A DNA stretch of 64,000 nt from Bradyrhizobium stylosanthis (GCF_001641335.1 NZ_LVEM01000002.1:971663-1035662); one strand, 5' to 3'; counted from the first letter of the stretch, positions 1-10,986 are shown. Translations and numbers: made by a program. The notes: generated by a model not told the origin, from the letters alone.

Positions 1-180
1 GACGACGGTCACGCCCCCCACCATCCCGAAATCGTAAGCGCGCAGAACGATCGCCGCGACGATCGCGATCACAGGCGAAAAGACGACCAGCGCCCAGATC
101 CTGAAAAAGCGACCTGTCGCTACTCCTACCAGAGCGCTTGCAACGATCAGGACGATGGCAATCGTCAACTTCAACCTCAA
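1..180 (-). CDS. Partial small membrane protein, hypothetical
   Basis: The reading frame runs off the left edge of the window, so only the first 60 codons are present. The translation is strongly hydrophobic, with two likely transmembrane helices (about residues 5-22 and 28-46) separated by a short basic turn, and no recognisable family motif. The only possible starts are TTG codons at 178-180 or 172-174, and neither has a clear ribosome-binding site. An in-frame stop lies just upstream at 199-201. It could be a small inner-membrane protein of unknown role. The start and even the reality of the gene remain uncertain because the 3' end is missing. Confidence 0.45.
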   Translation of the reverse strand, partial: MRLKLTIAIVLIVASALVGVATGRFFRIWALVVFSPVIAIVAAIVLRAYDFGMVGGVTVV

Positions 181-373
181 TGAGCGTGCAAATAATCTTC
201 AATCAATAGTGCTAAACTCGCCCGCTTCGCGGGTGCTGACAAGACAGCACCACTTAATCTTGGCGAACAGTAGTTCATAAGTCTAATCAAGGTACGATGA
301 TCCGGCGCAAACGGGGCTCGCGCCTTTGCTGTGCTGCAGCAAATATGGCGGCGGGATCGGCGATCCGGCTCGC
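181..373. other. Intergenic stretch, no gene seen
   Basis: I see no convincing gene here. A short hairpin (GGTGCTG, 6-nt loop, CAGCACC at 232-251) is present but has no adjacent T run, so it is not called a terminator. Confidence 0.4.
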
Positions 374-718
374 TTATTTCTGCTCGCCGAACGGCGAGAA
401 CGCGCGGCCCGAGACCGCGTCGTCGGCCAGGCTGGCTTTCCAGGTGCCTTCATCGCTGCGGCCGATGCGGACCTCGAAACGCCAGCCGTTCTGGTTGGTG
501 AAGGCGATGTCCGCTCCGCCCTTCGTCCTGGCGTAGCTGCACGGATATTCGGTCGGCCGGTCCGGAAAGACGATCTTCCCTTCCTTGCTTTCGAAAACTG
601 TCGAGGTGATCTGCGGATGGACCATGACGATGCAGCTGCGCTGCGGCGTGACCGGCGTCGACAGGCCGAGCATCGCGAGTGGCGCGCCGGCGGCAGTCAT
701 GAGGACGATCATGTTCAT
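374..718 (-). CDS. Hypothetical secreted protein
   Basis: A 114-residue protein whose first 20 or so residues are hydrophobic and end in small residues, consistent with a signal peptide and export to the periplasm. The rest has two cysteines (in RSCIV and YPCSY), which could form a disulfide, and no catalytic motif that I recognise. It is read from ATG at 716-718 with only a weak ribosome-binding site. It lies downstream of the GST gene on the same strand, but a terminator hairpin stands between them, so it is probably transcribed separately. Function unknown. Confidence 0.55.
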   Translation of the reverse strand: MNMIVLMTAAGAPLAMLGLSTPVTPQRSCIVMVHPQITSTVFESKEGKIVFPDRPTEYPCSYARTKGGADIAFTNQNGWRFEVRIGRSDEGTWKASLADDAVSGRAFSPFGEQK

Positions 719-783
719 GGCGCAACTGTTTCGCGGAAGGTGATCCTTCGACGCCGCCGCCGATCGATTGGTTCACAACGAAG

Positions 784-810
784 AAAGGCCGGATCCTCAA
801 TCCGGCCTTT
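784..810 (-). terminator. Rho-independent terminator after the GST gene
   Basis: A perfect 11-bp stem (AAAGGCCGGAT / ATCCGGCCTTT) with a 5-nt loop lies 24 bases past the stop of the minus-strand GST gene. On the minus strand the stem ends in a short T run. Confidence 0.7.
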
Positions 811-834
811 CGATCGTTCACGACTTGCGAGCGC

Positions 835-1449
835 TCAGGCGGCCTGCGCGAGCCCTTCCTTCTTGAGTGCCTCCTGCACCTGCGGGCGCGCTGCGACGCG
901 GGCCTTGTAGGCGGCAAGGTGCGGCATGGCCGAAAAGTCGAACTTCATCCGGTCGGCCCAGGTCAGCATCGTGAAGAGATAGCCGTCGGCGACCGTGAAC
1001 TGCTTGCCCATCAGGTAGTCGCGGCCAGCGAGCTGGCTGTCGATATATTTCAGCTTGCCCATGACGCGGTCCTTGAAGAACGCCTTGGCCTCGTCGTTCA
1101 GGGCCGGGGCGAACAGCGGGCCGAAGCTCTTGTGCACCTCGGAGGTGAGGAAGTTCAGCCATTCGAGCAGTTTGTAGCGCTCGGCGCTGCCGTGGGCCGG
1201 CGCCAGCGCCTTGGCCGAGGCCTGATCGGCGATCATCTGGACAATCACCGGGCCTTCGGTCACGATCTCGCCGCTGTCGAGGCCCAGCGCAGGGACCTGG
1301 CCCTTGGGGTTCAGCTTCAGATAATCCTCACCATTTTCGAGCTTCTTGGCCCGGATATCGACCTTGACCAGTTCGTAGGGCAGGCCGGCTTCCAGGAGCG
1401 CGATATGGGGGGACAGGGAGCAGGCGCCGGGTGAGTAATAGAGTTTCAT
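835..1449 (-). CDS. gstA: Glutathione S-transferase
   Basis: A 204-residue protein with the usual cytosolic GST length and layout. The N-terminal thioredoxin-like domain begins MKLYYSPGACSLSPHIAL, the typical beta-class GST start with Tyr, Ser and the Cys at residue 10. It is followed by NPKGQVPAL, with the cis-proline of the glutathione site, and by an all-helical C-terminal domain ending near the Ala-rich tail. Family members conjugate glutathione to electrophiles in the cytoplasm. The gene is divergent from a MarR-type regulator, and two palindromes between the two genes look like that regulator's operators. Substrate cannot be told from sequence. Confidence 0.93.
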   Translation of the reverse strand: MKLYYSPGACSLSPHIALLEAGLPYELVKVDIRAKKLENGEDYLKLNPKGQVPALGLDSGEIVTEGPVIVQMIADQASAKALAPAHGSAERYKLLEWLNFLTSEVHKSFGPLFAPALNDEAKAFFKDRVMGKLKYIDSQLAGRDYLMGKQFTVADGYLFTMLTWADRMKFDFSAMPHLAAYKARVAARPQVQEALKKEGLAQAA

Positions 1450-1494
1450 GGAATTTCCTCCTCTTGTTGCTTGGCTCGGGCGAAAGAACGCCTA

Positions 1495-1508
1495 CATGCA
1501 CCTGCATG
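1495..1508. promoter_or_regulatory. Palindromic candidate MarR operator, site 1
   Basis: CATGCACCTGCATG is palindromic except at its centre. It lies in the gap between the divergent GST and MarR-type genes, 28 bp from a second, related palindrome (centre to centre). MarR proteins are dimers that usually bind such dyads next to their own gene. Confidence 0.6.
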
Positions 1509-1522
1509 CAATAGTCAAGATT

Positions 1523-1536
1523 GATGCAGCTGCATC
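1523..1536. promoter_or_regulatory. Palindromic candidate MarR operator, site 2
   Basis: GATGCAGCTGCATC is a perfect 14-bp palindrome 40 bp before the ATG of the MarR-type gene. It shares the ATGCA...TGCAT half-sites with the palindrome at 1495-1508. Confidence 0.65.
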
Positions 1537-1575
1537 GAATGGGGTAAGAGACGGGCGACGAGCTTGAGCGGGACC

Positions 1576-2073
1576 ATGAAACGCAAACCATCGACCGAGG
1601 CCACTTCCGCCTGGATCCGCCTGATGCGGGTGCAGAGCCGCGTGCTCGACTGCGTCGAGCAGGATTTGAAGAAGGCCGGGTTCCCGCCGCTGGCATGGTA
1701 CGACGCCCTGCTCGAATTGTCGCGCGCGCCGTCCGGCGAGCTGCGGCCCGTCGAGCTCGAGCGGCAGATGCTGATTCCGCAATACTCCACCTCGCGCCTG
1801 ATCGACCGCCTGGTCGACGAGGGGCTCGCTTCCCGGCGCGAATGCAAGATCGACAAGCGCGGTCAGTTCGTCGAGATCACCGAAGCCGGCCGCGAGCTGC
1901 AGAAGCGGATGTGGGGCGCCTATTCGGCCGCAATCGAGAAATATGTCGGCTCGAAACTATCCGATGCCGACGCCGTCAAACTCAGCGGCCTGCTCGACCG
2001 GCTGGGCTGCTCGTGCGGCGAGATGAAACTGCCGCCCGTCGCCAGCGTCAACGAAACTTCACCGTCGCGATGA
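1576..2073 (+). CDS. MarR-family transcriptional regulator
   Basis: A 165-residue protein with the MarR winged-helix layout. An N-terminal helix is followed by a helix-turn-helix (about residues 50-85, containing LIPQYSTSRLIDRLVDEGL) and a wing with the pattern R-(E)-x-K-x-D-K-R-G-Q-F-V-E-I-T-E-A-G, which is the MarR wing hallmark. A Cys-Ser-Cys pair lies near the C-terminus and might sense oxidants or electrophiles, though this is inference. A TTG twelve bases earlier is an alternative start; ATG was chosen because GAGCGGG precedes it. The gene diverges from a GST gene, so it probably represses that gene and itself. Confidence 0.9.
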   Translation: MKRKPSTEATSAWIRLMRVQSRVLDCVEQDLKKAGFPPLAWYDALLELSRAPSGELRPVELERQMLIPQYSTSRLIDRLVDEGLASRRECKIDKRGQFVEITEAGRELQKRMWGAYSAAIEKYVGSKLSDADAVKLSGLLDRLGCSCGEMKLPPVASVNETSPSR

Positions 2074-2169
2074 TCGACGGCACCCAAGCACGTCCGCGCG
2101 CCCGGTGGGTTCGCGGACCATCCCTGTCACCCGCGCATTCGGTCGAAGCGCTTTTGATTAGAGTTTGAT

Positions 2170-3540
2170 ATGGCGCGAGACCAGATCGATATGACGCCGC
2201 TGCAATCGCGCGACGAGCTCGTCGCGTGGTTCGAGGCCGGCTGCAAGGACCCGTCCGAATTCCGCATGGGCACCGAGCACGAGAAGACGCCGTTCACGCT
2301 CGAAGGCCACCGCCCCGTTCCCTACGAGGGCGCGCGCGGCATCGGCGCGCTGCTCGAGGGCATGAAGCTCCTGCTCGGCTGGGAGCCGATCATGGAGAAG
2401 GGCAACATCATCGGCCTCTACGACGTCACCGGCGGCGGCGCGATCTCGCTCGAGCCGGGCGGACAGTTCGAGCTTTCGGGCGCACCGGTCGAGAACGTGC
2501 ACCAGACCCAGAGCGAGCTGATGGCGCATCTCGCCCAGGTGCGCGAGATCGCAACGCCGCTCGGCATCGGCTTCCTTGGCCTCGGCATGACGCCGTCCTG
2601 GTCGCGCTCCGACATCCCGGTGATGCCCAAGGGCCGCTACAAGATCATGACCAATTACATGCCGAAGGTCGGCCAGTACGGCCTCGACATGATGTACCGG
2701 ACCTGCACGGTGCAGACCAATCTCGACTTCTCCTCCGAAGCCGACATGGTCAAGAAGCTGCGCGTCTCGCTCGCGCTGCAGCCGGTTGCGACGGCCCTGT
2801 TCGCCAACTCGCCGTTCACCGAAGGCAAGCCGAACGGCTTCCTCTCGTTCCGCTCCGAGATCTGGCGCGACACCGACAATGCGCGCGCCGGCATGATGCC
2901 CTGGGCGTTCGAGGACGGCATGGGCTTCGAGCGCTATGTCGACTACGCGCTCGACGTGCCCATGTACTTCGTCAAGCGCGGCGACGATTACATCGACGTG
3001 TCGGGCTCCTCGTTCCGTGCCTTCTTCGACGGCCGCAACAACAACCTGCCCGGCGAGCGTCCGACGCTGTCGGACTGGGCCAACCATCTCTCCACGATCT
3101 TCCCGGAAGTGCGGCTGAAGCGCTATCTCGAGATGCGCGGCTCCGACGGCGGCCCGTGGGGCCGTCTGCCGGCGCTGTCGGCGTTCTGGGCCGGGCTGCT
3201 CTATGACGATGTGTCGCTCGATGCCGCCTGGGACATGGTGAAGCACTGGAGCGCACATGAGCGCCAGGCGCTGCGCGACGACGTGCCGCGCTTCGGCTTC
3301 AAGGCGCGGATCAAGGATCGCTATCTGTTCGAGATCGCCAAGGAATGCCTCGTTCTGGCACATGCGGGCCTGCGCCGCCGCGGCCGGATCGACCAGCTTG
3401 GACGCGACGAGACGCGCCACCTCGAGCCGCTCGACCGCATCATCGATTCCGGCCGGACGCCGGCCGAGGAAATGCTCGAGAAGTTCAACGGCCCCTGGAA
3501 GGGCTCCGTGGAACCGGCCTACGCGGAATACGCGTTCTAG
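2170..3540 (+). CDS. gshA: Glutamate-cysteine ligase
   Basis: A 456-residue ATP-dependent ligase that joins glutamate and cysteine, the first step of glutathione synthesis in the cytoplasm. The sequence matches the plant/alphaproteobacterial GshA type: an early G-T-E-H-E-K motif (about residues 35-40) and P-F-T-L, the GGAISLEPGGQFELSG segment near residue 90-105 that forms the active site, and MTCTVQ-like MYRTCTVQTNLDFSSE near 175-190. Its length fits the family. The gene follows the MarR/GST pair, so glutathione supply and use are neighbours here. Its TAG stop codon lies inside the arm of a palindromic repeat. Confidence 0.95.
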   Translation: MARDQIDMTPLQSRDELVAWFEAGCKDPSEFRMGTEHEKTPFTLEGHRPVPYEGARGIGALLEGMKLLLGWEPIMEKGNIIGLYDVTGGGAISLEPGGQFELSGAPVENVHQTQSELMAHLAQVREIATPLGIGFLGLGMTPSWSRSDIPVMPKGRYKIMTNYMPKVGQYGLDMMYRTCTVQTNLDFSSEADMVKKLRVSLALQPVATALFANSPFTEGKPNGFLSFRSEIWRDTDNARAGMMPWAFEDGMGFERYVDYALDVPMYFVKRGDDYIDVSGSSFRAFFDGRNNNLPGERPTLSDWANHLSTIFPEVRLKRYLEMRGSDGGPWGRLPALSAFWAGLLYDDVSLDAAWDMVKHWSAHERQALRDDVPRFGFKARIKDRYLFEIAKECLVLAHAGLRRRGRIDQLGRDETRHLEPLDRIIDSGRTPAEEMLEKFNGPWKGSVEPAYAEYAF

Positions 3541-3642
3541 AGCCATTTCCGTTCCGATAAATCGGAACGGGGCTCTAGATTCTTATTTTGACGCGTCTTT
3601 ACGCGCACCGGTACCCACTTCGCGCGAATACGCTCTACGCCG
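3537..3642. repeat. Dispersed palindromic repeat at the gshA 3' end
   Basis: The element begins CTAGAGCC (3537-3544), pairs with GGCTCTAG (3571-3578), and has an inner 10-bp stem CCGTTCCGAT / ATCGGAACGG. A tail follows up to the CGCTCTAC near 3640. I recognise this as a repeat type common in Bradyrhizobium genomes. The gshA stop codon is inside the left arm, and the hairpin may act as a transcript 3' end. Confidence 0.65.
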
Positions 3643-3750
3643 ATAGGCCAACGCCCAGGACTTCAGCCGTTCATCGCCCATACAGGTTTGCGGCGATCAA
3701 ATGACCGGCTGAAAAACCCGAGCGTCGTCAATAACTCGAAAGCTGTTCCG

Positions 3751-4317
3751 ATGGGGAAGGGCCGCCTGCATGGGGCCGTCATGGCAAGCCTCGTGGCATG
3801 CGCCGCGCTGCTGTTGCTCGCGTTCGCGGGCGTGCCGGCGCGCGCCCAGACGGCGTTCGACCGGCCCGGCGGCGATTATTTCAGCCAGCCGGTGACCTCG
3901 GGCGACCCCGAGGATTGCGCGCTCTTGTGCGAGCGCGACCGCAAGTGCCGCTCCTGGAGCTTCAGCTATCCCGACATCGACGGCGCCGCGGCGGTGTGCT
4001 GGCTCAAGAACACGGTGCCGCCGCGCGTGCCCGGCAATTGCTGCATCTCCGGCGTCCGCGGCGCCGGCGTGATCGAGCCGCGCGTCGAGGGCGTGGAGAC
4101 GTCGATCGACCGCCCCGGCGGCGACTTGCGCAATTTCGAGCTCAAGGACGGTGAAAGCGTCGAGGCCTGCAAGGCCGCCTGCACCGCCGACAACAAGTGC
4201 CGCGCCTTCACCTATTCCCGCCCCGGCTACACCGGGCGCGAGGCGCGCTGCTACCTGAAAAAGGAAATCAAGCCGCCGCGCCGCAAGCCGGGGTTCACCT
4301 CGGGTGTGGTGCGATAG
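3751..4317 (+). CDS. PAN-domain secreted protein
   Basis: A 188-residue protein with a signal peptide (hydrophobic residues 10-28, cleavage after AARAQ-like VPARAQ). Two PAN/Apple-type repeats follow. Each starts DRPGGD and carries the spaced cysteines C-x3-C-x5-C typical of the fold (DCALLCERDRKCRSW, then ACKAACTADNKCRAF) and a later Cys in the CWLK or CYLK strand. PAN domains bind proteins or carbohydrates outside the cell. The ATG at 3751 was preferred over a TTG 63 bases earlier because it places the signal peptide at the N-terminus. Ligand unknown. Confidence 0.82.
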   Translation: MGKGRLHGAVMASLVACAALLLLAFAGVPARAQTAFDRPGGDYFSQPVTSGDPEDCALLCERDRKCRSWSFSYPDIDGAAAVCWLKNTVPPRVPGNCCISGVRGAGVIEPRVEGVETSIDRPGGDLRNFELKDGESVEACKAACTADNKCRAFTYSRPGYTGREARCYLKKEIKPPRRKPGFTSGVVR

Positions 4318-4344
4318 GCCGGGTGCCGTAACTGGGGCGGTCCC

Positions 4345-4434
4345 GCAGGGTGGGCAAAGCGAAGCGTGCCCACCATCTCTCACCGCAATGGAGAGAACGT
4401 GGGCACGGTGCTTCGTACCTTTGCCCATCCTACG
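4345..4434. repeat. Dispersed inverted repeat, family A copy 1
   Basis: Arms reading CAGGGTGGGCAAAGC and ACCTTTGCCCATCCTAC flank an inner GTGCCCACC / GTGGGCACG pair. Related copies lie at 5014-5112 and 26005-26099. It separates the PAN gene from the convergent nucleotidyltransferase gene. Confidence 0.8.
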
Positions 4435-4439
4435 CGATC

Positions 4440-5006
4440 TCATTCCGCCGCGATCACCGTGAGCTCCGGCCACAGCGCCTTCCACCGTGCGGCCTTCGCT
4501 GCGTAATTTGCGGCTGAAAAATTCTGCGCGCGATTGGGCCGCACGATCATCTTCGCGACGTCGCCGAACCCGTGTGGCGCATAGACGTCGAAATCGCCGC
4601 CCGCGGGTCGAATGCCGAGCTGGGTGTTCTCCGTCAGGAAGCGGTCGATGCCGTCGGTCGAGCGCGTCAACGGCGGATAGGGAAGGCCGTGCTTGCCCGG
4701 GTACCACAGATGTACGCGCGCCTGGTTGCGGATCTCGACCTTGGCGCCGAGATGCGCCAGCCGCGCATGCAACTCGCGGATCACCGAATCCTCCGCCTCC
4801 CACGACGTATCGGAATCGAAATAGAACACGTCGTAGTCGGCGATGCCGTGATCGACGGCGCGGTCCGTGAGCACGTTCCACACCGTCTGCACCAGGCAAC
4901 CGGCGACCAGCCACGGATCCGGCAGCGCGAGGCGACGGAGCTCGTCGACGATCGCGGCGTTGATCGGATTACGGAGCGCCGATGCGAGGAATTCGTCGCG
5001 GGTCAT
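4440..5006 (-). CDS. Nucleotidyltransferase-fold protein (DUF925-like)
   Basis: A 188-residue protein resembling the NTP_transf_6 / YjbP-type family. The ADYDVFYFDSDTSWEAED segment (about residues 58-75) has the paired acidic residues of a nucleotidyltransferase fold, preceded by WLVAGCLVQTVWN where the helix and Gly-rich turn would be. A later NTQLGIRPAGGDFDVYAPHGFGDV is also typical. The biochemical role of the family is not established. I start at MTRDEF; a further seven residues are open upstream, but they are encoded by the flanking repeat and are probably not translated. Confidence 0.8.
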   Translation of the reverse strand: MTRDEFLASALRNPINAAIVDELRRLALPDPWLVAGCLVQTVWNVLTDRAVDHGIADYDVFYFDSDTSWEAEDSVIRELHARLAHLGAKVEIRNQARVHLWYPGKHGLPYPPLTRSTDGIDRFLTENTQLGIRPAGGDFDVYAPHGFGDVAKMIVRPNRAQNFSAANYAAKAARWKALWPELTVIAAE

Positions 5007-5013
5007 CGGAAAT

Positions 5014-5112
5014 CGTAGGGTGGGCAAAGACGCGGAGCGGCGTGCCCACGTCTTCTTTCGTCATCGTCGAAACATGGTGGGCACGGCGTAAGAACGCCTT
5101 TGCCCACCCTGC
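5014..5112. repeat. Dispersed inverted repeat, family A copy 2
   Basis: GTAGGGTGGGCAAAG at the left and TTTGCCCACCCTGC at the right, with inner CGTGCCCAC / GTGGGCACG arms. It fills most of the gap between the nucleotidyltransferase gene and lepB. Confidence 0.8.
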
Positions 5113-5126
5113 GGTCTACGATCCCG

Positions 5127-5906
5127 TCAGTGCACGGCGGTGAAGAACCGCGCGAGCCGGAAGCCGGACAGCCAAGTGTACACAGGCTGGCTGCGCATGC
5201 CGAGATCCCAAGAGCCAACCACGGCATCCGCGCGTCCGATCAGATTGTCGATCGGCAGCATGCCGACGCCGCCGGATCGCAAGGGTACGCGGCTGTCGGC
5301 GGAGTTGTCTCTGTTATCGCCGAGCACGAAGAGGTGGCCGGGCGGCACCGTCACCTCCGGCGTGTTGTCGAGCGGGCCGTTGTCGCGCATCTTGAAGATC
5401 AGATGCGAGACGCCGTTCGGCAGCGTCTCGATATAGCGATAGGCGGGCTCTCTGCCGCCGTTGTCGTCCTCGGCCTGGCCGATGCCATCGGGCTTCAACT
5501 CGGCGGGACGGTCGTTCACGAAGAGCTGGCCCTGGCGCATCTGGATGCGGTCGCCGGGCAGGCCGACGACGCGCTTGACCCAGGCTTGCGAGCGATCGCC
5601 GGGCCAGCGGAACACGACGACGTCGCCTTCCTTCGGCGTTTCGGCGAAGACGCGGCCGCTTTCGGGCAGGTTGATCTGGATCGGCAGCGACGAGGTGCCG
5701 TAGCCGTAGGGGAATTTCGAGGCGAGCAGGGCATCGCCGATCAGCAGCGTCGGCTCCATCGAGCCCGACGGCACGTAGAACGGCTCGGCGAGCGCGCCCT
5801 TGGCAATGAACACGGCGGCCACGATGCCGGCGAGCTGAACGATCTGTCCGCCCCAGCCGCTGCTTTTGCGCTTGGCGGGCGCAGTCACTTTGTCTTCAAC
5901 GCTCAT
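5127..5906 (-). CDS. lepB: Signal peptidase I
   Basis: A 259-residue membrane-bound serine protease that removes signal peptides from exported proteins on the periplasmic side. It has one N-terminal transmembrane helix (about residues 22-40), then the family boxes: PSGSMEPTL with the nucleophile Ser49, the general base Lys111 in KRVVGLPGD, and GDNRDNSADSR near the C-terminus. The start ATG overlaps the tldD stop by 4 bp (ATGA), so the two genes are translationally coupled. A further open stretch upstream is only tldD read in another frame. Other lepB copies may exist elsewhere in the genome. Confidence 0.95.
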   Translation of the reverse strand: MSVEDKVTAPAKRKSSGWGGQIVQLAGIVAAVFIAKGALAEPFYVPSGSMEPTLLIGDALLASKFPYGYGTSSLPIQINLPESGRVFAETPKEGDVVVFRWPGDRSQAWVKRVVGLPGDRIQMRQGQLFVNDRPAELKPDGIGQAEDDNGGREPAYRYIETLPNGVSHLIFKMRDNGPLDNTPEVTVPPGHLFVLGDNRDNSADSRVPLRSGGVGMLPIDNLIGRADAVVGSWDLGMRSQPVYTWLSGFRLARFFTAVH

Positions 5907-7330
5907 GCGCCCGTTCCACCCACCGTAATGCGTTCCATCAGAAGCGACGGCTGGCCGACGCCGACAGGCACGCCCTGGCCGTTCTTGCCGCAGGTGCCGA
6001 TGCCGGTATCGAGCGCAAGGTCGTTGCCGATCATGCGGATGCGATGCAGGTCGGTCGGCCCGTTGCCGATCAGCATGGCGCCCTTCAGTGGCGCGCCGAT
6101 CTTGCCGTTCTCGATCTTGTAGGCCTCGGTGCACTGGAACACGTACTTGCCCGAGGTGATGTCGACCTGGCCGCCGCCGAAATTCGCGGCGAACACGCCG
6201 TTCTTCACGGAGGCGAGGATCTCGGCCGGATCGCGGTCGCCCGCGAGCATGTAGGTATTGGTCATGCGCGGCATCGGCACATGGGCGTAGCCCTGGCGGC
6301 GGCCGTTGCCGGTCGGCTTCATGTTCATCAGGCGCGCGTTCTGGCGGTCCTGCATGTAGCCGACCAGGATGCCGTCCTCGATCAGCACGGTGCGGTTGGT
6401 CGGCGTGCCCTCGTCGTCGATCGACAGCGAGCCGCGGCGCGAGGCAATGGTGCCGTCGTCGACCACGGTGACGCCCTTGGCCGCGACCTGCTGGCCCATC
6501 AGGCCGGCGAAGGCGGAGGTCTTCTTGCGGTTGAAGTCGCCTTCGAGGCCGTGGCCGACCGCTTCATGCAGCATCACGCCAGGCCAGCCGGCGCCGAGCA
6601 CGACGTCCATCTCGCCGGCGGGGGCGGGGATCGATTCGAGATTGACCAGAGCCTCGCGCAGCGCGCCGTCGGCGGCGTCGCGCCAGTTCTTGCTCTCGAT
6701 GAATTCGGCATAGCCGGCGCGGCCGCCATAGCCCTTGCTGCCGCTCTCCTGGCGGTCGCCCTGTCCGGCGACGACGGAGACGTTGACGCGCACCAGCGGA
6801 CGGATATCGCGATAGCTCTCTCCGTCGGGCCGCAGGATCTCGACGACCTGCCAGGTCGCACCCAGGCTGACGCTGACCTGCCGCACCCGCGGGTCCTTGT
6901 CGCGTAAGTAGGCGTCGATCTCGGCCAGCAGCTTGACCTTGGTCTCGAAGCCGGGGGCATCGAGCGGGTTGTCGTCGCTGTAAAGCCGCACGTTGGTATG
7001 CGCCGGCGGGGCGGCAAAGCTGCCGGAGTAGCCGCCGCGGACGGCCGCGACCGCGTCGGCGGCGCGAATCAGCGCGGGCAGCGACACGTCGGAGGAATGG
7101 GCGTAGCCGACCGCGTCGTCCTTGACGGCGCGCAGGCCAAAACCCTGCGAGGTGTCGTAGGTCGCCTGCTTCAGCCGCCCATTGTCGAACATCAGCGCTT
7201 CGGTCTGGCTGTATTCCAGGAACAATTCGCCGTCGTCGGCGCCGGCGAGCCCGCGCGCGACCTCGTTGCGAACCTGGTCGCGATCGAGATTGGCACGGTC
7301 GAGCAGGGAGGTCGTGGCAGGGTTGGTCAT
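5903..7330 (-). CDS. tldD: Metalloprotease TldD
   Basis: A 475-residue cytoplasmic protein of the TldD/TldE family, which forms a heterodimer that degrades peptides; in other bacteria it processes microcin B17 and the CcdA antitoxin. The zinc motif is seen as LHEAVGHGLEGDF around residue 262, the HExxxH form unique to this family, followed by RKTSAF-like KKTSAFAGLMGQ. The Gly-rich C-terminal part (GNGRRQGYAH, FGGGQVDITSG) also matches. An ATG twelve bases upstream is an alternative start. It heads a two-gene unit with lepB. Its TldE partner is not in this window. Confidence 0.94.
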   Translation of the reverse strand: MTNPATTSLLDRANLDRDQVRNEVARGLAGADDGELFLEYSQTEALMFDNGRLKQATYDTSQGFGLRAVKDDAVGYAHSSDVSLPALIRAADAVAAVRGGYSGSFAAPPAHTNVRLYSDDNPLDAPGFETKVKLLAEIDAYLRDKDPRVRQVSVSLGATWQVVEILRPDGESYRDIRPLVRVNVSVVAGQGDRQESGSKGYGGRAGYAEFIESKNWRDAADGALREALVNLESIPAPAGEMDVVLGAGWPGVMLHEAVGHGLEGDFNRKKTSAFAGLMGQQVAAKGVTVVDDGTIASRRGSLSIDDEGTPTNRTVLIEDGILVGYMQDRQNARLMNMKPTGNGRRQGYAHVPMPRMTNTYMLAGDRDPAEILASVKNGVFAANFGGGQVDITSGKYVFQCTEAYKIENGKIGAPLKGAMLIGNGPTDLHRIRMIGNDLALDTGIGTCGKNGQGVPVGVGQPSLLMERITVGGTGA

Positions 7331-7437
7331 GTGTCCGTCCATTATCGGGGGATGGGGGCAAGATAATGGTTTCGGCCCGGTTCCGCGAGGGCGCGAAGCC
7401 TCACATTACGGAAACAATAGGATTGCAGCGGCCAAGC

Positions 7438-7983
7438 TTACGGCAGCTTGTCGTAGCCTTCGCCGAGCCCGTTCAGGCTGAGCGGGAAGCCGATGCCTTC
7501 TTCCGGCGTCTCGAAGATGATGAAGGTGGCGGTCTTGGCGCTGCGGAGCTGGCCGAGCAGCTTGTCGTCCATGACGACCTCGGCGACGCAGCCATTGGGC
7601 AGGCAACGGACGAAGCCGGCGCGGCCGACGTCCTGGTTGTCGAGCTTGAGGCCGAGGCCGGAGGGCAAGAGGACGCCGAGCGGGGCGACGACCCGCATCA
7701 GGCGGCTCTTCTGGTCGGCGGTCTTGAGCACGATCACGGTCAGGCCGGCATTGGACCGGTCTTCGGCCACCACGCTCTGGATCAGGGCGCATTGCTCGGT
7801 CTGGGCGCCGGGCGGGGTGTCGCAGCGAATCTGCCAGTCGCCATGGACGGAGCGCACCGCGCCCTGCGCATGGGCAAGGCCCGGGAGGGCCAGGAGGACG
7901 GCCGCAGCCAGCAGGGCCGCAAGCGCCGTGAGGCCGTTAGCCTGCCTCTGAGCCAGCCTTGCCATGCATCTCGAAAGCCCCAT
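7438..7983 (-). CDS. Invasion-associated locus B (IalB) family protein
   Basis: A 181-residue exported protein with a signal peptide ending ALPGLAHAQG. The mature part has the IalB pattern: HGDWQIRCDTPPG with the first cysteine, EQCALIQSV, then GFVRCLPNGCVAEV with a cysteine pair, and a C-terminal FPLSLNGLGEGYD. IalB proteins are periplasmic, of unknown mechanism, named from Bartonella erythrocyte invasion but common in free-living rhizobia. I chose ATG at 7983, which gives a normal signal peptide; a second ATG at 7965 is also possible. It is divergent from the cytochrome oxidase operon. Confidence 0.88.
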   Translation of the reverse strand: MGLSRCMARLAQRQANGLTALAALLAAAVLLALPGLAHAQGAVRSVHGDWQIRCDTPPGAQTEQCALIQSVVAEDRSNAGLTVIVLKTADQKSRLMRVVAPLGVLLPSGLGLKLDNQDVGRAGFVRCLPNGCVAEVVMDDKLLGQLRSAKTATFIIFETPEEGIGFPLSLNGLGEGYDKLP

Positions 7984-8429
7984 CGGGGTCGGTCCCTCTG
8001 CTCGCTTGGGTCGCTTGCGCGGGTGGACTGATACGGAAATGACGGCGTCTTGAAGGCAATTCCCAAGCAAATTCCGCGCCGCCGTGGCCGCCGCCGCCGG
8101 CACGAATCAGGTTCCTGTGCGGCCGTTCGCAAGTGCCTACAGCGGGCAATTCCGCTGTCAAGCCGCGCCATCCCGGGAAACGGTATTTTTGTCTGATCTT
8201 ACTGGGAAATATCTTGCGGGTGATCGCTGACAGACGGGCCTCAAGACTGCATTGCGATAGATCAAGAATTATGGTTTGAGAGGCTTGATTTCGGCGTTCT
8301 AGCGATCTGGCCCCAATTCCTCTTAGAGGTATTCTTGAGCGGCGGTTTGTCAGACGGACGAATCGAATAAGCGTTCCCCAGAAATAGGGGAGTGCACTTG
8401 GGGTGATTTCGTAAGGGGAGCGCGACGGC
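7984..8429. other. Divergent intergenic region between ialB-like gene and ctaC
   Basis: A 446-base gap with no convincing gene. It must hold promoters for both divergent units, but I cannot assign them with confidence. AAGGGGAGCG just before the ctaC ATG is a good ribosome-binding site. One weak FixK-like sequence at 8252-8265 is discussed under rejected items. Confidence 0.5.

Positions 8430-10986
<2,557 letters not shown>

Noticed and set aside
8252..8265. FixK-like sequence TTGCGATAGATCAA upstream of ctaC
   Set aside because: It keeps TTG and CAA at the right spacing but is not palindromic inside. A match of this strength is expected several times by chance in 64 kb, so it is not called a site.
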